A stretch of 8,973 nt of DNA from Pseudomonadota bacterium (GTDB lineage Bacteria; Pseudomonadota; Alphaproteobacteria; ATCC43930; CGMCC-115725). Of this stretch, positions 1 to 6,999 are shown one piece after another. Location of the stretch: contig JAJYIC010000084.1 in NCBI GenBank assembly GCA_021790295.1, forward strand, positions 1 through 8,973, given 5' to 3'. The position numbers and the translations under genes are program-made. The first letter of the stretch is position 1. The number at the start of each line of letters is the position of its first letter. The notes beneath the pieces were generated by a model. That model made no database searches. It saw only the letters and a list, made by a program, of their open reading frames with translations, and was not told where the DNA came from.

Positions 1-10
1 TATCGGCATC

Positions 11-86
11 GAGGCGAATTCCAGAATCGAAAGGACACTAGCAAACTATTGATTTCTAGTGTCGTTTTGGTTTCGAAGTTCGCCTC
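11..86. repeat. 31-bp imperfect inverted repeat with 14-nt spacer
   Basis: The arms are 11-41 and 56-86. Read outward from the centre, both begin with CTAGTGTC and end with TTCGCCTC, and by hand alignment 24 of 31 positions agree with no gap. The spacer is 42-55. Equal arm length and perfectly matched ends around a diverged middle suggest two copies of one 31-bp protein-binding site or element end, placed back to back, rather than a simple RNA hairpin. Candidate explanations are transposon terminal repeats (IS21-type elements carry several such sites at their ends) or a regulator-binding array. Confidence 0.75.
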
Positions 87-102
87 AATCCTGATATCCC
101 GT

Positions 103-135
103 GATCTTGCGAACGTCACAACCACGACACTAGCA
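103..135. repeat. Third, diverged copy of the CTAGTGTC repeat
   Basis: GACACTAGCA at 126-135 repeats exactly the 10-mer at 34-43 in the same orientation. Its reverse complement shares CTAGTGTCGT with the copy that begins at 56. A GTTCGC motif follows further in, as in the other copies but 3 nt closer. It ends in CA, as many transposon ends do. The pair 56-64 (CTAGTGTCG) and 125-133 (CGACACTAG) could also be read as 9-bp terminal inverted repeats of a 78-bp miniature element. Confidence 0.6.
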
Positions 136-242
136 CCATCTGGAGGGTGGATCTTGCGAGGGTTTCTCCCGGCCGCCGGCAAAGCCCTTCCGACGGTCGC
201 TTCCCGGTCGGGGCGTCGGAGCGCCCGGCGAGGAAAAACGGG

Positions 243-271
243 TTGCCGAGCACTCTGGTATACCATATACC
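243..271 (+). promoter_or_regulatory. Candidate promoter and TGGTATACCA operator for the frc operon
   Basis: A -35-like TTGCCG (243-248) and a -10-like TATACC (266-271) are separated by 17 nt. Inside the spacer lies the perfect 10-bp palindrome TGGTATACCA (256-265), and TATACC is repeated at 259-264 and 266-271. TGGT/ACCA half-sites are typical of GntR-family (FadR/FCD) regulators, so a repressor bound here could block polymerase. No regulator gene is in the window. Predicted transcription would start near 278 and leave a leader of about 110 nt. The promoter call is by eye; the palindrome is certain. Confidence 0.4.
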
Positions 272-376
272 TCAATCTCGCCGGAAGCCAAACCGCGCTT
301 TCCCGGAAAGCCGGAAAGGCCCCCTGACGGCGCGCCGCGTGCGCCGCGCAAAAACCCGGCCGGCAGACCGGATGCG

Positions 377-383
377 AAAGGAG
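377..383 (+). promoter_or_regulatory. Ribosome binding site fixing the frc start
   Basis: AAAGGAG lies 6 nt before the ATG at 390. This selects that ATG over the in-frame ATG at 372 and over the long upstream extension of the open frame. The protein starting at 390 aligns with formyl-CoA transferases from its first residues. Confidence 0.85.
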
Positions 384-389
384 TTGCTG

Positions 390-1619
390 ATGAGCCAGGC
401 CTTGGAAGGGGTGCGCGTCCTCGATCTCGGCCATGTCCAGGCCGGACCCACGGCGACGCAGCTTCTCGCCTATATGGGCGCCGATGTGATCAAGGTCGAA
501 ATGCCCGGACGCGGCGACATCACGCGCGGCCAGTTGCGCGATGTCGAAGGCGCCGACAGCCTTTACTTCACCATGCTCAACTCCAACAAGCGCAGCATCA
601 CGGTCAACCTCAAATCGGTCAAAGGGAAAAAGGTGATCGAGGCTCTGGCGCGGCAGAGCGACGTCGTCGTCGAAAATTTCGGCCCCGGCGTTCTCGATCG
701 CCAAGGCTTTACCTGGGAACGTTTCCAGGAACTCAACCCGCGCCTCATCTACGCCTCCGTCAAAGGTTTCGGCCCCGGCCCTTACGCCGAGTGCAAGGCG
801 TATGAAAACATCGCCCAATGCATGGGCGGGGCGGCCAGCACGACAGGCCTTGAAGAGGGCTCTCCTCTCGTCACCGGAGCCCAGATCGGCGACAGCGGAA
901 CGGGCGTCCATCTCGTCGCCGGCATCCTCGCCGCGCTTTTCCAGCGCGAGCGCAGCGGGCGCGGGCAAAGGGTCGAAGTGGCGATGACCGACGCCGTGCT
1001 CAATCTTTGCCGGGTCAAGATGCGCGACCAGCAGAGGCTCAAGGCCGGCCCTTTGCCCGAATATCCGAACCGAGCCTTTGGCGAGGCCGTGCCGCGCGCC
1101 GGCAACGCTTCGGGCGGGGGACAGCCGGGCTCGGCATTGCGCTGCGCTCCGGGAGGGCCCGACGACTGGGTCTATGTCATCATCCAACCGCCCTCCTGGG
1201 CGCCTTTGATGCGGCTTTGCGGGCGCGAAGAGCTGATCAAAGACCCCCTTTACGCCACCCCCGAAGCGCGGCTTCCGCATATGAGCGAATGCTTTTCGAT
1301 GGTCGAGACCTGGACCCGCAGTCGCAGCAAATTCGAGGTGATGAAAGCCTTGAACGAGGTCGATGTGCCTTGCGGGCCGATCTTGTCGATGAAGGATATT
1401 TACGAGGATCGCTCGCTTTACGAACGCGGTTATCTGGTCGAGATCGACCACCCCGAACGCGGGCGTTATGTCCAGATCGGCACCCCGATCAACCTTTCCC
1501 TCTCGCCCGTCGTCGTCAAACGCTCGCCGCTTTTGGGCGAGCACACGGAAGAGATCCTCGCCTCTCTCGGTTACGACAAGGAAGCGATTGCGGAATTGCG
1601 CAAGGAAGGGGCGATATAG
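390..1619 (+). CDS. frc: Formyl-CoA transferase family protein (class III CoA-transferase)
   Basis: Cytoplasmic class III (CaiB/BaiF) CoA-transferase of 409 residues. The closest remembered relatives are formyl-CoA:oxalate CoA-transferases (Oxalobacter Frc, E. coli YfdW), which make oxalyl-CoA and formate. Shared marks are HVQAGP near residue 15 with Gln17, NSNKRSI at 64-70, VENFGPG at 94-100, the catalytic Asp168 in GAQIGDSGTG, the glycine loop NASGGGQPG, and C-terminal PLLGEHT. It is somewhat shorter than the usual 425-428 residues because about 20 residues before the glycine loop are missing. Two further departures are Gln48 where characterised enzymes have Trp48, and SGGGQ in place of GGGGQ. 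The start is set by AAAGGAG 6 nt upstream. The formate dehydrogenase genes begin 24 nt downstream in the same operon, so the formate product can be used directly. The family is certain; oxalate as substrate is only probable. Confidence 0.88.
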   Translation: MSQALEGVRVLDLGHVQAGPTATQLLAYMGADVIKVEMPGRGDITRGQLRDVEGADSLYFTMLNSNKRSITVNLKSVKGKKVIEALARQSDVVVENFGPGVLDRQGFTWERFQELNPRLIYASVKGFGPGPYAECKAYENIAQCMGGAASTTGLEEGSPLVTGAQIGDSGTGVHLVAGILAALFQRERSGRGQRVEVAMTDAVLNLCRVKMRDQQRLKAGPLPEYPNRAFGEAVPRAGNASGGGQPGSALRCAPGGPDDWVYVIIQPPSWAPLMRLCGREELIKDPLYATPEARLPHMSECFSMVETWTRSRSKFEVMKALNEVDVPCGPILSMKDIYEDRSLYERGYLVEIDHPERGRYVQIGTPINLSLSPVVVKRSPLLGEHTEEILASLGYDKEAIAELRKEGAI

Positions 1620-1643
1620 TACGGAAAAGGCGAGGGTTGCCTC

Positions 1644-3359
1644 TTGGCTGTTGCGCGAACGCACGACCGCCGCATTCATCCCGGTTCCGGGCGAAGGCGC
1701 GGTCCTCCGACCCCGAAAGGCCGCCAGGTCGATGCCGCGGCTCTTGTCGAACTGCGGCAGATCCTCGGCGCGAGAGAGAGGCGGCGCGACCTTCTGATCG
1801 AGCATCTGCACCTTTTGCAGGACCGTTTCGGTTGTCTTTACGCGCGCCATCTGGCCGCCCTTGCGGAGGAGATGCGGCTTTCGCTCGTCGAAGTTTATGA
1901 GGTCGCCTCTTTCTACGCCCATTTCGACATCGTTCTCGAAAGCGAGGCGCCGCCCCCCCAAACGGTGCGGGTTTGCGAAAGTCTTTCTTGCGCGCTAGAG
2001 GGCGGCCTCGATCTTTTCGACGCGCTTCGCGCCCGCGCTGGAGAGCGGGTCCGCATCCTGCGCGCGCCTTGCATGGGCGGCTGCGACAAGGCGCCGGTCG
2101 CCGCCGTCGGCCAGAGGCGTTGCGAAAACGCAAGCGCCGAAAGCGTCCTCGCCGCGCTTCAGGCGGGCGAGAAGAGCCCGCGGATCCCGAACGCCCTCGA
2201 TTTTGCCGCCTACCGCGCGCAGGGCGGCTACCGCCTCCTCGAGGCCTGCCTTGCCGGAGAGAAAGAGGCGGAAGACGTCATCGCCGCTCTCGAAAAGTCG
2301 GGCTTGCGCGGCCTCGGCGGCGCCGGTTTTCCGGTTGGGCGCAAATGGCGCATTTTGCGCGCGGGAGAAAAGCCGCGCCTTCTCGCGGTCAACGCCGACG
2401 AGGGCGAACCCGGAACCTTCAAAGACCGTTATTTCCTCGAAACCGACCCCAACCGCGTCCTCGAAGGAATGCTGATCGCGGCCTGGGCGATCGAAGCGAG
2501 CGAAGCCTTCATCTATCTTCGCGACGAATATCCTCAATGCCGCGAGATCCTTTTGCGCGAGGTCGCCTTGATCGAAGCCTCGGGGCTTGCCCGAGGGGTG
2601 AGGATCGAGCTGCGCCGCGGAGCCGGCGCCTATATTTGCGGCGAAGAATCGGCGATGCTCGAATCGATCGAAGGCAAGCGCGGCCTGCCTCGCCACAAGC
2701 CGCCTTTCCCGGCCGAGGTCGGGCTTTTCGGCCGGCCCACTCTCATCAACAATGTCGAGACCCTCTTTTGGGTTCGCGACATCCTCGAAAAAGGGCCCGA
2801 CTGGTTTCTCGGCCAAGGGCGCAACGGCCGCAAGGGCCTGCGGGCTTTTTCGGTTTCGGGGCGGGTGCGCGAGCCCGGCGTCAAGCTCGCGCCGGCCGGG
2901 ATCACGGCGCGCGAATTGATCGAGGAATATTGCGGCGGGATGAAGGAAGGACACGCCTTCAAGGCCTATCTTCCCGGCGGCGCCTCGGGCGGCATCCTGC
3001 CCGCGGCGAAAGCTGACATCCCTCTCGATTTCGGCACGCTTGAAAGCGAGGGCTGCTTTATCGGCTCGGCGGCTCTCGTCGTCCTTTCCGACAAGGACGA
3101 CATGAAGGCCGCGGCGCTCAACCTTTTGCGGTTTTTCGAAGAGGAAAGCTGCGGCCAGTGCACGCCCTGCCGCGCCGGAACCGAAAAGGCGGTGCGGCTC
3201 CTCGAAGCCCCTTCCTGGGACGAGGCCTTGCTTCTGGAACTGGCGCAGGTGATGGGCGACGCCTCGATCTGCGGCTTGGGGCAAGCCGCGATGAACCCGG
3301 TCAAGATGGTCTTGAAACATTTCCGCAGCGAGGGGACGGGCAAAGGGCGAGCGCGATGA
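1644..3359 (+). CDS. fdh1B: NAD-dependent formate dehydrogenase beta subunit, NuoE-NuoF fusion
   Basis: Diaphorase subunit of 571 residues that passes electrons from the alpha subunit to NAD+. Residues about 30-170 form a NuoE/FdsG-like thioredoxin-fold domain with a [2Fe-2S] motif at Cys111, Cys116, Cys143 and Cys147. Residues about 185-571 form a NuoF/FdsB-like domain with the FMN and NAD region GLRGLGGAGFPVGRKW (220-235), GAGAYICGEES (326-336), and a [4Fe-4S] motif at Cys503, Cys506, Cys509 and Cys543. The same fused layout and almost the same length are known in M. extorquens FDH1. The only credible start is TTG at 1644, 7 nt after GAGGG (1632-1636): the frame has a stop at 1617, the first in-frame ATG is at about residue 77, and resemblance to the M. 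extorquens protein begins by residue 12. It lies 24 nt after frc and 16 nt before the alpha gene, consistent with coupled translation. Confidence 0.93.
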   Translation: MAVARTHDRRIHPGSGRRRGPPTPKGRQVDAAALVELRQILGARERRRDLLIEHLHLLQDRFGCLYARHLAALAEEMRLSLVEVYEVASFYAHFDIVLESEAPPPQTVRVCESLSCALEGGLDLFDALRARAGERVRILRAPCMGGCDKAPVAAVGQRRCENASAESVLAALQAGEKSPRIPNALDFAAYRAQGGYRLLEACLAGEKEAEDVIAALEKSGLRGLGGAGFPVGRKWRILRAGEKPRLLAVNADEGEPGTFKDRYFLETDPNRVLEGMLIAAWAIEASEAFIYLRDEYPQCREILLREVALIEASGLARGVRIELRRGAGAYICGEESAMLESIEGKRGLPRHKPPFPAEVGLFGRPTLINNVETLFWVRDILEKGPDWFLGQGRNGRKGLRAFSVSGRVREPGVKLAPAGITARELIEEYCGGMKEGHAFKAYLPGGASGGILPAAKADIPLDFGTLESEGCFIGSAALVVLSDKDDMKAAALNLLRFFEEESCGQCTPCRAGTEKAVRLLEAPSWDEALLLELAQVMGDASICGLGQAAMNPVKMVLKHFRSEGTGKGRAR

Positions 3360-3379
3360 CGAGAAGGCGGCGCAAATGA
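3356..3379 (+). other. Seven-codon minicistron linking fdh1B and fdh1A
   Basis: ATG at 3356 overlaps the fdh1B stop as ATGA. The frame encodes MTRRRRK and stops at 3377-3379, where its TGA overlaps the fdh1A start, again as ATGA. A GAGAAGG Shine-Dalgarno for fdh1A (3361-3367) lies inside it. Ribosomes leaving fdh1B could pass through this short frame to reach fdh1A, which would help keep subunit ratios equal. It may be chance; the peptide itself has no expected function. Confidence 0.35.
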
Positions 3380-6138
3380 GCGAAGAGGTCCGCTTTTTTC
3401 TCGACGGCGCCGAAGTTTCGGCCGAGCCCGGGGAAACCATCTGGCAGGCCGCAAACCGTCATGGCACCCTCATCCCGCATCTTTGCTGGCTGCCGAAACC
3501 GGGCTACCGCGCCGATGGCAATTGCCGCGCCTGCATGGTCGAGATCGAAGGCGAAAGGGTTCTCGCCGCCTCTTGCGTCCGCAAACCCGCAGCCGGGATG
3601 AAGGTCAAAAGCGCAAGCGAACGCGCCCTTTTCTCGCGCCGCCTTGTCTTCGAGCTTCTTCTTGCCGACCAGACGGCGCGGCAGGCGGCGCACGACCCCT
3701 TTTCACGCTTCTGGCAATGGGCCGATCGTCTGGGGGTCGACCAGAGCCGCTTTCCCTCTCATGGCCCGCTCGCGCCCGATTTGAGCCATCCGGCGATGGC
3801 CGTCGCCCTCGATAGCTGCATCGGCTGCACGCTTTGCGTTCGCGCCTGCCGCGAGGTTCAGGTCAATGACGTGATCGGTATGAAAGGGCGCGGCTGGGGC
3901 GAAAAGATCGTCTTCGATTTCGACGATCCTATGGGCGAGAGCAGTTGCGTTGCCTGCGGCGAATGCGTTGCGGCCTGCCCGACGGGGGCTCTCATGCCCA
4001 AAACCCTCGTCGATGTGAACGGCGTCTACGCCGCCTCTCCCGATCGCGAGGTCGATAGCGTCTGCCCTTACTGTGGGGTCGGCTGCCAGCTCACCTACAA
4101 GATCCGCGAGGATCGCATCCTCGCCGTCGAAGGGCGGGACGGGCCTTCCAACCGCGGCAGGCTTTGCGTCAAAGGCCGTTTCGGTTTCGACTATGTCCAC
4201 CATCCCGACCGCCTGACGGAGCCTTTGATCCGCAAGAAAACCGCGGGGAAAGAGGACGCCCGGATCGATCCCGCCAACCCTTACACCCATTTCAGGAAGG
4301 CAAGCTGGGAGGAGGCGCTCGATTGCGCCGCAGAGGGCTTGAAGCGCATCCGCGAGCGCGACGGCCCTTCCTTTCTTGCCGGCTTCGGCTCCGCCAAAGG
4401 CTCGAACGAGGAAGCCTATCTTTTCCAGAAGCTCGTGCGCACGGGCTTTGGCAGCAACAACGTCGATCATTGCACGCGGCTTTGCCACGCCTCCTCTGTT
4501 GCCGCATTGATGGAAGGGATCGGCTCGGGCGCCGTCACGGCGCCTTTTACGGCGGCGATGGACGCCGACGTCATCGTCGTCATCGGCGCGCGCCCGACCG
4601 AAAACCACCCCGTCGCCGCAACCTTTTTCAAACAGGCGGCCAAACGCGGCAAGACCCTTATCGTCATGGACCCGCGCGGGCAGGCGCTTGCCCGTCATGC
4701 GAGCCAGATGCTGGCCTTCAAGCCGGGGCGCGACGTCGCGCTTTTGAACGCGCTTCTTTATACGATCATCGAGGAGGGCCTTTACGACAGGCAGTACGTC
4801 GCCGCGCACACCGAGGATTTTGCCGGACTCGCCGAGCATATCCGCGCCTATCCGCCGGAAAAGATGGCCGCCATCTGCGGCATCGAGGCCAATCGTTTGC
4901 GGCTTGTCGCGCGCAGTTACGCGCGCGCGCAAAGGGCGATCATCTTTTGGGGGATGGGCGTCTCGCAGCATGTCCACGGCACCGACAACGCCCGTTGCCT
5001 TATTGCTCTTGCTTTGATCACCGGGCAGATCGGCCGTCCGGGAACGGGGCTTCATCCCCTTCGCGGCCAGAACAACGTTCAGGGAGCCTCGGACGCGGGG
5101 CTGATCCCGATGTTCTATCCCGATTATCAATCGGTCGAAAACTCAGGCGCGCGCGAGAAATTCGAAGCCTTGTGGGGAAGGCGCCTTGATCCGAAGCGCG
5201 GCCTCACCGTCGTCGAGATCATGGACTCGGTTCATGCCGGGGCGATCAAAGGCCTTTACATCATGGGCGAAAACCCGGCGATGTCCGATCCCGACGCCGA
5301 ACATGCGCGCGCGGCTCTCGCCAAGCTCGAACATCTCGTCGTCGAGGACATCTTTCTCACCGAAACCGCAAAATACGCCGATGTCGTCCTCCCGGCTTCG
5401 GCCTGGCCGGAAAAGGACGGCACCGTCACCAACACCAACCGCCAGGTGCAGATGGGCCGCGCCGCCTTGCCTCTTCCCGGAAACGCGCGCCAGGATTTGT
5501 GGATCATCGAGGAAATCGCGAAGAGGATCGGCCTTCCCTGGTCCTACGGCCATCCAAGCGCGGTGTTCGCCGAGATGAAAGAGGCGATGCCGTCCTTGAA
5601 AGGAATCACCTGGGAGCGGCTTTTGCGCGAAAGCTCCGTCACCTATCCCTGCGAAAGCGAGGCGGAGCCCGGACGCGAGATCGTCTTCGGCGAAGGTTTT
5701 CCGACGCCTTCGCACCGCGGCCGCCTGGTTCCGGCCGCGATCGTCCCTCCGGCCGAAGAGCCGGACGAGGAATATCCCTTTGTCCTGACGACGGGGCGCC
5801 AACTCGAACATTGGCACACGGGGGCGATCACGCGGCGCGCGCAGGTTTTGGACGAGATCGAGCCCGAGGCCGTCGCCTCTCTTGCACCTTCGGAATTGCG
5901 CCGCCTCGGTCTCGCCGCGGGCGAGCGCGTGCGCGTCTCGACGCGGCGCGGCTCGATCGAACTGAAGACGCGCGCCGACAGCGCGATCGCGCCGGGGATG
6001 GTCTTCATCCCCTTCTGTTACGCCGAAGCCGCGGCCAATATCCTCACCAACCCGCAGCTCGATCCTTTCGGCAAGATCCCGGAATTCAAGTTCTGCGCCG
6101 CCCGCATCGAGCCGGCAGGAATAAGGGTGGCAGACTAG
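3376..6138 (+). CDS. fdh1A: NAD-dependent formate dehydrogenase alpha (catalytic Mo/W) subunit
   Basis: Catalytic subunit of 920 residues that oxidises formate to CO2 at a bis-MGD molybdenum or tungsten centre; probably cytoplasmic, with no Tat signal. Domains in order: a [2Fe-2S] ferredoxin domain (Cys37, Cys50, Cys53, Cys67); two [4Fe-4S] ferredoxin motifs (Cys148/151/154/158 and Cys191/194/197/201); the catalytic-domain [4Fe-4S] motif (Cys230, Cys233, Cys237, Cys264); the MopB body; and a C-terminal MGD-binding domain with TGRQLEHWHTG at 806-816. The metal ligand is Cys370 followed by His371, encoded by TGC rather than a selenocysteine TGA. Arg563 in HPLRGQNN matches the formate-binding arginine of the family. 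No Cys occurs between 68 and 147, so the NuoG-type His/Cys3 cluster motif is absent. ATG follows GAGAAGG by 8 nt. The FdsC/FdsD-type maturation genes seen in fds operons are not present downstream. Mo versus W cannot be decided from sequence. Confidence 0.94.
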   Translation: MSEEVRFFLDGAEVSAEPGETIWQAANRHGTLIPHLCWLPKPGYRADGNCRACMVEIEGERVLAASCVRKPAAGMKVKSASERALFSRRLVFELLLADQTARQAAHDPFSRFWQWADRLGVDQSRFPSHGPLAPDLSHPAMAVALDSCIGCTLCVRACREVQVNDVIGMKGRGWGEKIVFDFDDPMGESSCVACGECVAACPTGALMPKTLVDVNGVYAASPDREVDSVCPYCGVGCQLTYKIREDRILAVEGRDGPSNRGRLCVKGRFGFDYVHHPDRLTEPLIRKKTAGKEDARIDPANPYTHFRKASWEEALDCAAEGLKRIRERDGPSFLAGFGSAKGSNEEAYLFQKLVRTGFGSNNVDHCTRLCHASSVAALMEGIGSGAVTAPFTAAMDADVIVVIGARPTENHPVAATFFKQAAKRGKTLIVMDPRGQALARHASQMLAFKPGRDVALLNALLYTIIEEGLYDRQYVAAHTEDFAGLAEHIRAYPPEKMAAICGIEANRLRLVARSYARAQRAIIFWGMGVSQHVHGTDNARCLIALALITGQIGRPGTGLHPLRGQNNVQGASDAGLIPMFYPDYQSVENSGAREKFEALWGRRLDPKRGLTVVEIMDSVHAGAIKGLYIMGENPAMSDPDAEHARAALAKLEHLVVEDIFLTETAKYADVVLPASAWPEKDGTVTNTNRQVQMGRAALPLPGNARQDLWIIEEIAKRIGLPWSYGHPSAVFAEMKEAMPSLKGITWERLLRESSVTYPCESEAEPGREIVFGEGFPTPSHRGRLVPAAIVPPAEEPDEEYPFVLTTGRQLEHWHTGAITRRAQVLDEIEPEAVASLAPSELRRLGLAAGERVRVSTRRGSIELKTRADSAIAPGMVFIPFCYAEAAANILTNPQLDPFGKIPEFKFCAARIEPAGIRVAD

Positions 6139-6174
6139 CCTGCATTTCTCACACTGGGCGTGGGCTGCGCCGAG
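6136..6174. repeat. Direct repeat, copy 1, at the fdh1A/hydrolase junction
   Basis: A 16-bp core, GCATTTCTCACACTGG (6142-6157), is identical to the core at 7006-7021. Weaker similarity continues to GCGCCG on the right, about 39 bp in all. This copy begins at the fdh1A stop codon and contains the stop codon of the convergent hydrolase gene. Confidence 0.7.
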
Positions 6175-6961
6175 AGAGAAGCCACTCCATCAGAATGCGG
6201 TTGAACGCCCATTCCCGCTCGACATTGGCGAAATGGCGGGCGCCGGCGATCTCCTCGTAACGCGCTCCAGGGACGAGTCCCGAAAGGCGGCGGTTTTCCG
6301 CAGGCGGGGTGCCCTGGTCCTCGGCGCCGCAGACGACGAGAACGGGAAGGGCGAGAGAGGGAAGCCGCGCCGTAAAATCGAAATCGAGGATCGCCGCCGT
6401 GGCGCCGAGATAGCCTTCGGCCGTCGTCGCCGCGACGGTGTCGCGGATCTCCTTCCAGCGCGAAGGACGCCGCGCCCGGAAGGCTTCGGTAAACCAGCGC
6501 TCCATCGTCGGATCGGCGAGAGGGGCGACCGATTGCGCCTCTTTGACGATGCGCTGGCGTTCGGCCCAGGCCGCTTCGCCCCCTTTGGGACTGGCCGGCA
6601 AGGTGTCGCTCCAAAGCGCCGAAAGAAGCCTTTGGCGATGATCGAAAGCAAAAGCCTGTCCGATCATCCCGCCGATCGAAAGGCCGACATAATGCACGCG
6701 CTCGATCCCGAGGGTGGAGAGGAGGCGGGCGAGATCGCCCGCGAGAGCCGCCATCGTGGTATCGCCTTTGACCGGGTCGCTGCCTCCATGCCCGCGCATG
6801 TCGGCGCGCAGGACGCGGAACCCCGCACCGAGCAGAGGCGGCAACTGTTCGGCCCACATGCCGCTGTCCGAGGCAAGAGAATGGCTGAAGAGGACGACGG
6901 GCGCCTCTTCGGGGCCAACGAGATCGAAATAGATGCGGCGTCCGTCGAGCGTCAGAAGCAT
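6149..6961 (-). CDS. Alpha/beta-fold hydrolase (3-oxoadipate enol-lactonase-like)
   Basis: Soluble alpha/beta-hydrolase of 270 residues. Visible landmarks are the oxyanion region around FSHSLASD (25-32), RADMRGHGGSD (52-62), the nucleophile elbow GLSIGG with Ser95, the acid Asp215 in GAEDQGTPP, and the catalytic His243 in GARHFANVE. Length and motif order resemble PcaD-type 3-oxoadipate enol-lactonases, but no other pca gene is near, so the substrate is unknown; esterase, lactonase or haloperoxidase-like activity is possible. The start at 6961 is chosen because GGAGG lies 8 nt upstream; a frame extension to 7009 adds 16 residues without homology. The gene converges on fdh1A with only 10 nt between stop codons and lies 127 nt downstream of the DUF167 gene on the same strand, so it may be transcribed from further upstream. 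Its bracketing by direct repeats hints at a gained cassette. Confidence 0.88.
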   Translation of the reverse strand: MLLTLDGRRIYFDLVGPEEAPVVLFSHSLASDSGMWAEQLPPLLGAGFRVLRADMRGHGGSDPVKGDTTMAALAGDLARLLSTLGIERVHYVGLSIGGMIGQAFAFDHRQRLLSALWSDTLPASPKGGEAAWAERQRIVKEAQSVAPLADPTMERWFTEAFRARRPSRWKEIRDTVAATTAEGYLGATAAILDFDFTARLPSLALPVLVVCGAEDQGTPPAENRRLSGLVPGARYEEIAGARHFANVEREWAFNRILMEWLLSRRSPRPV

Positions 6962-6969
6962 CGATCTTT

Positions 6970-6974
6970 CCTCC
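6970..6974 (-). promoter_or_regulatory. Ribosome binding site of the hydrolase gene
   Basis: On the minus strand GGAGG, within GGGAGGAAAG, sits 8 nt before the ATG at 6961. It decides this start against the upstream in-frame ATG at 7009, which lies inside repeat copy 2. Confidence 0.8.
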
Positions 6975-6999
6975 CGTAGGGTTGCGCGGGGAAGAAGCT

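Larger units (their letters stand above)
1..389. other. Non-coding region upstream of the frc operon
   Basis: I find no credible protein gene here; the short open frames have no family resemblance and no good ribosome binding site. The first 140 bases are clearly richer in A and T than the rest of the window and hold three copies of a CTAGTGTC motif. Further in is a perfect TGGTATACCA palindrome inside a candidate promoter. The remainder (about 275-375) is GC-rich leader with a short tandem CCGGAAAG duplication at 303-318 and a weak 5-bp hairpin at 329-345. A mobile-element end or an upstream divergent gene may lie beyond the left edge, but that cannot be seen. Confidence 0.7.

Noticed and set aside
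303..318. Tandem CCGGAAAG duplication
   Set aside because: Only two 8-bp units in GC-rich leader; no array or structure to suggest function.
147..389. Upstream extension of the frc reading frame by 81 codons
   Set aside because: Low-complexity Arg/Pro-rich sequence without homology, while ATG 390 has a good Shine-Dalgarno and family alignment starts there.
1995..3440. 481-residue minus-strand open frame
   Set aside because: Antisense shadow of fdh1B caused by high GC; no recognisable domain, while the plus strand holds a complete conserved protein.
4471..4488. Possible selenocysteine at the formate dehydrogenase active site
   Set aside because: The ligand codon at 4483 is TGC (Cys370), and no in-frame TGA or SECIS-like need exists.
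3703..5130. 475-residue minus-strand open frame
   Set aside because: Antisense shadow of fdh1A with no family features.
6233..6979. 248-residue plus-strand open frame over the hydrolase
   Set aside because: No homology features; the opposite strand carries a full catalytic triad, a nucleophile elbow and a ribosome binding site.
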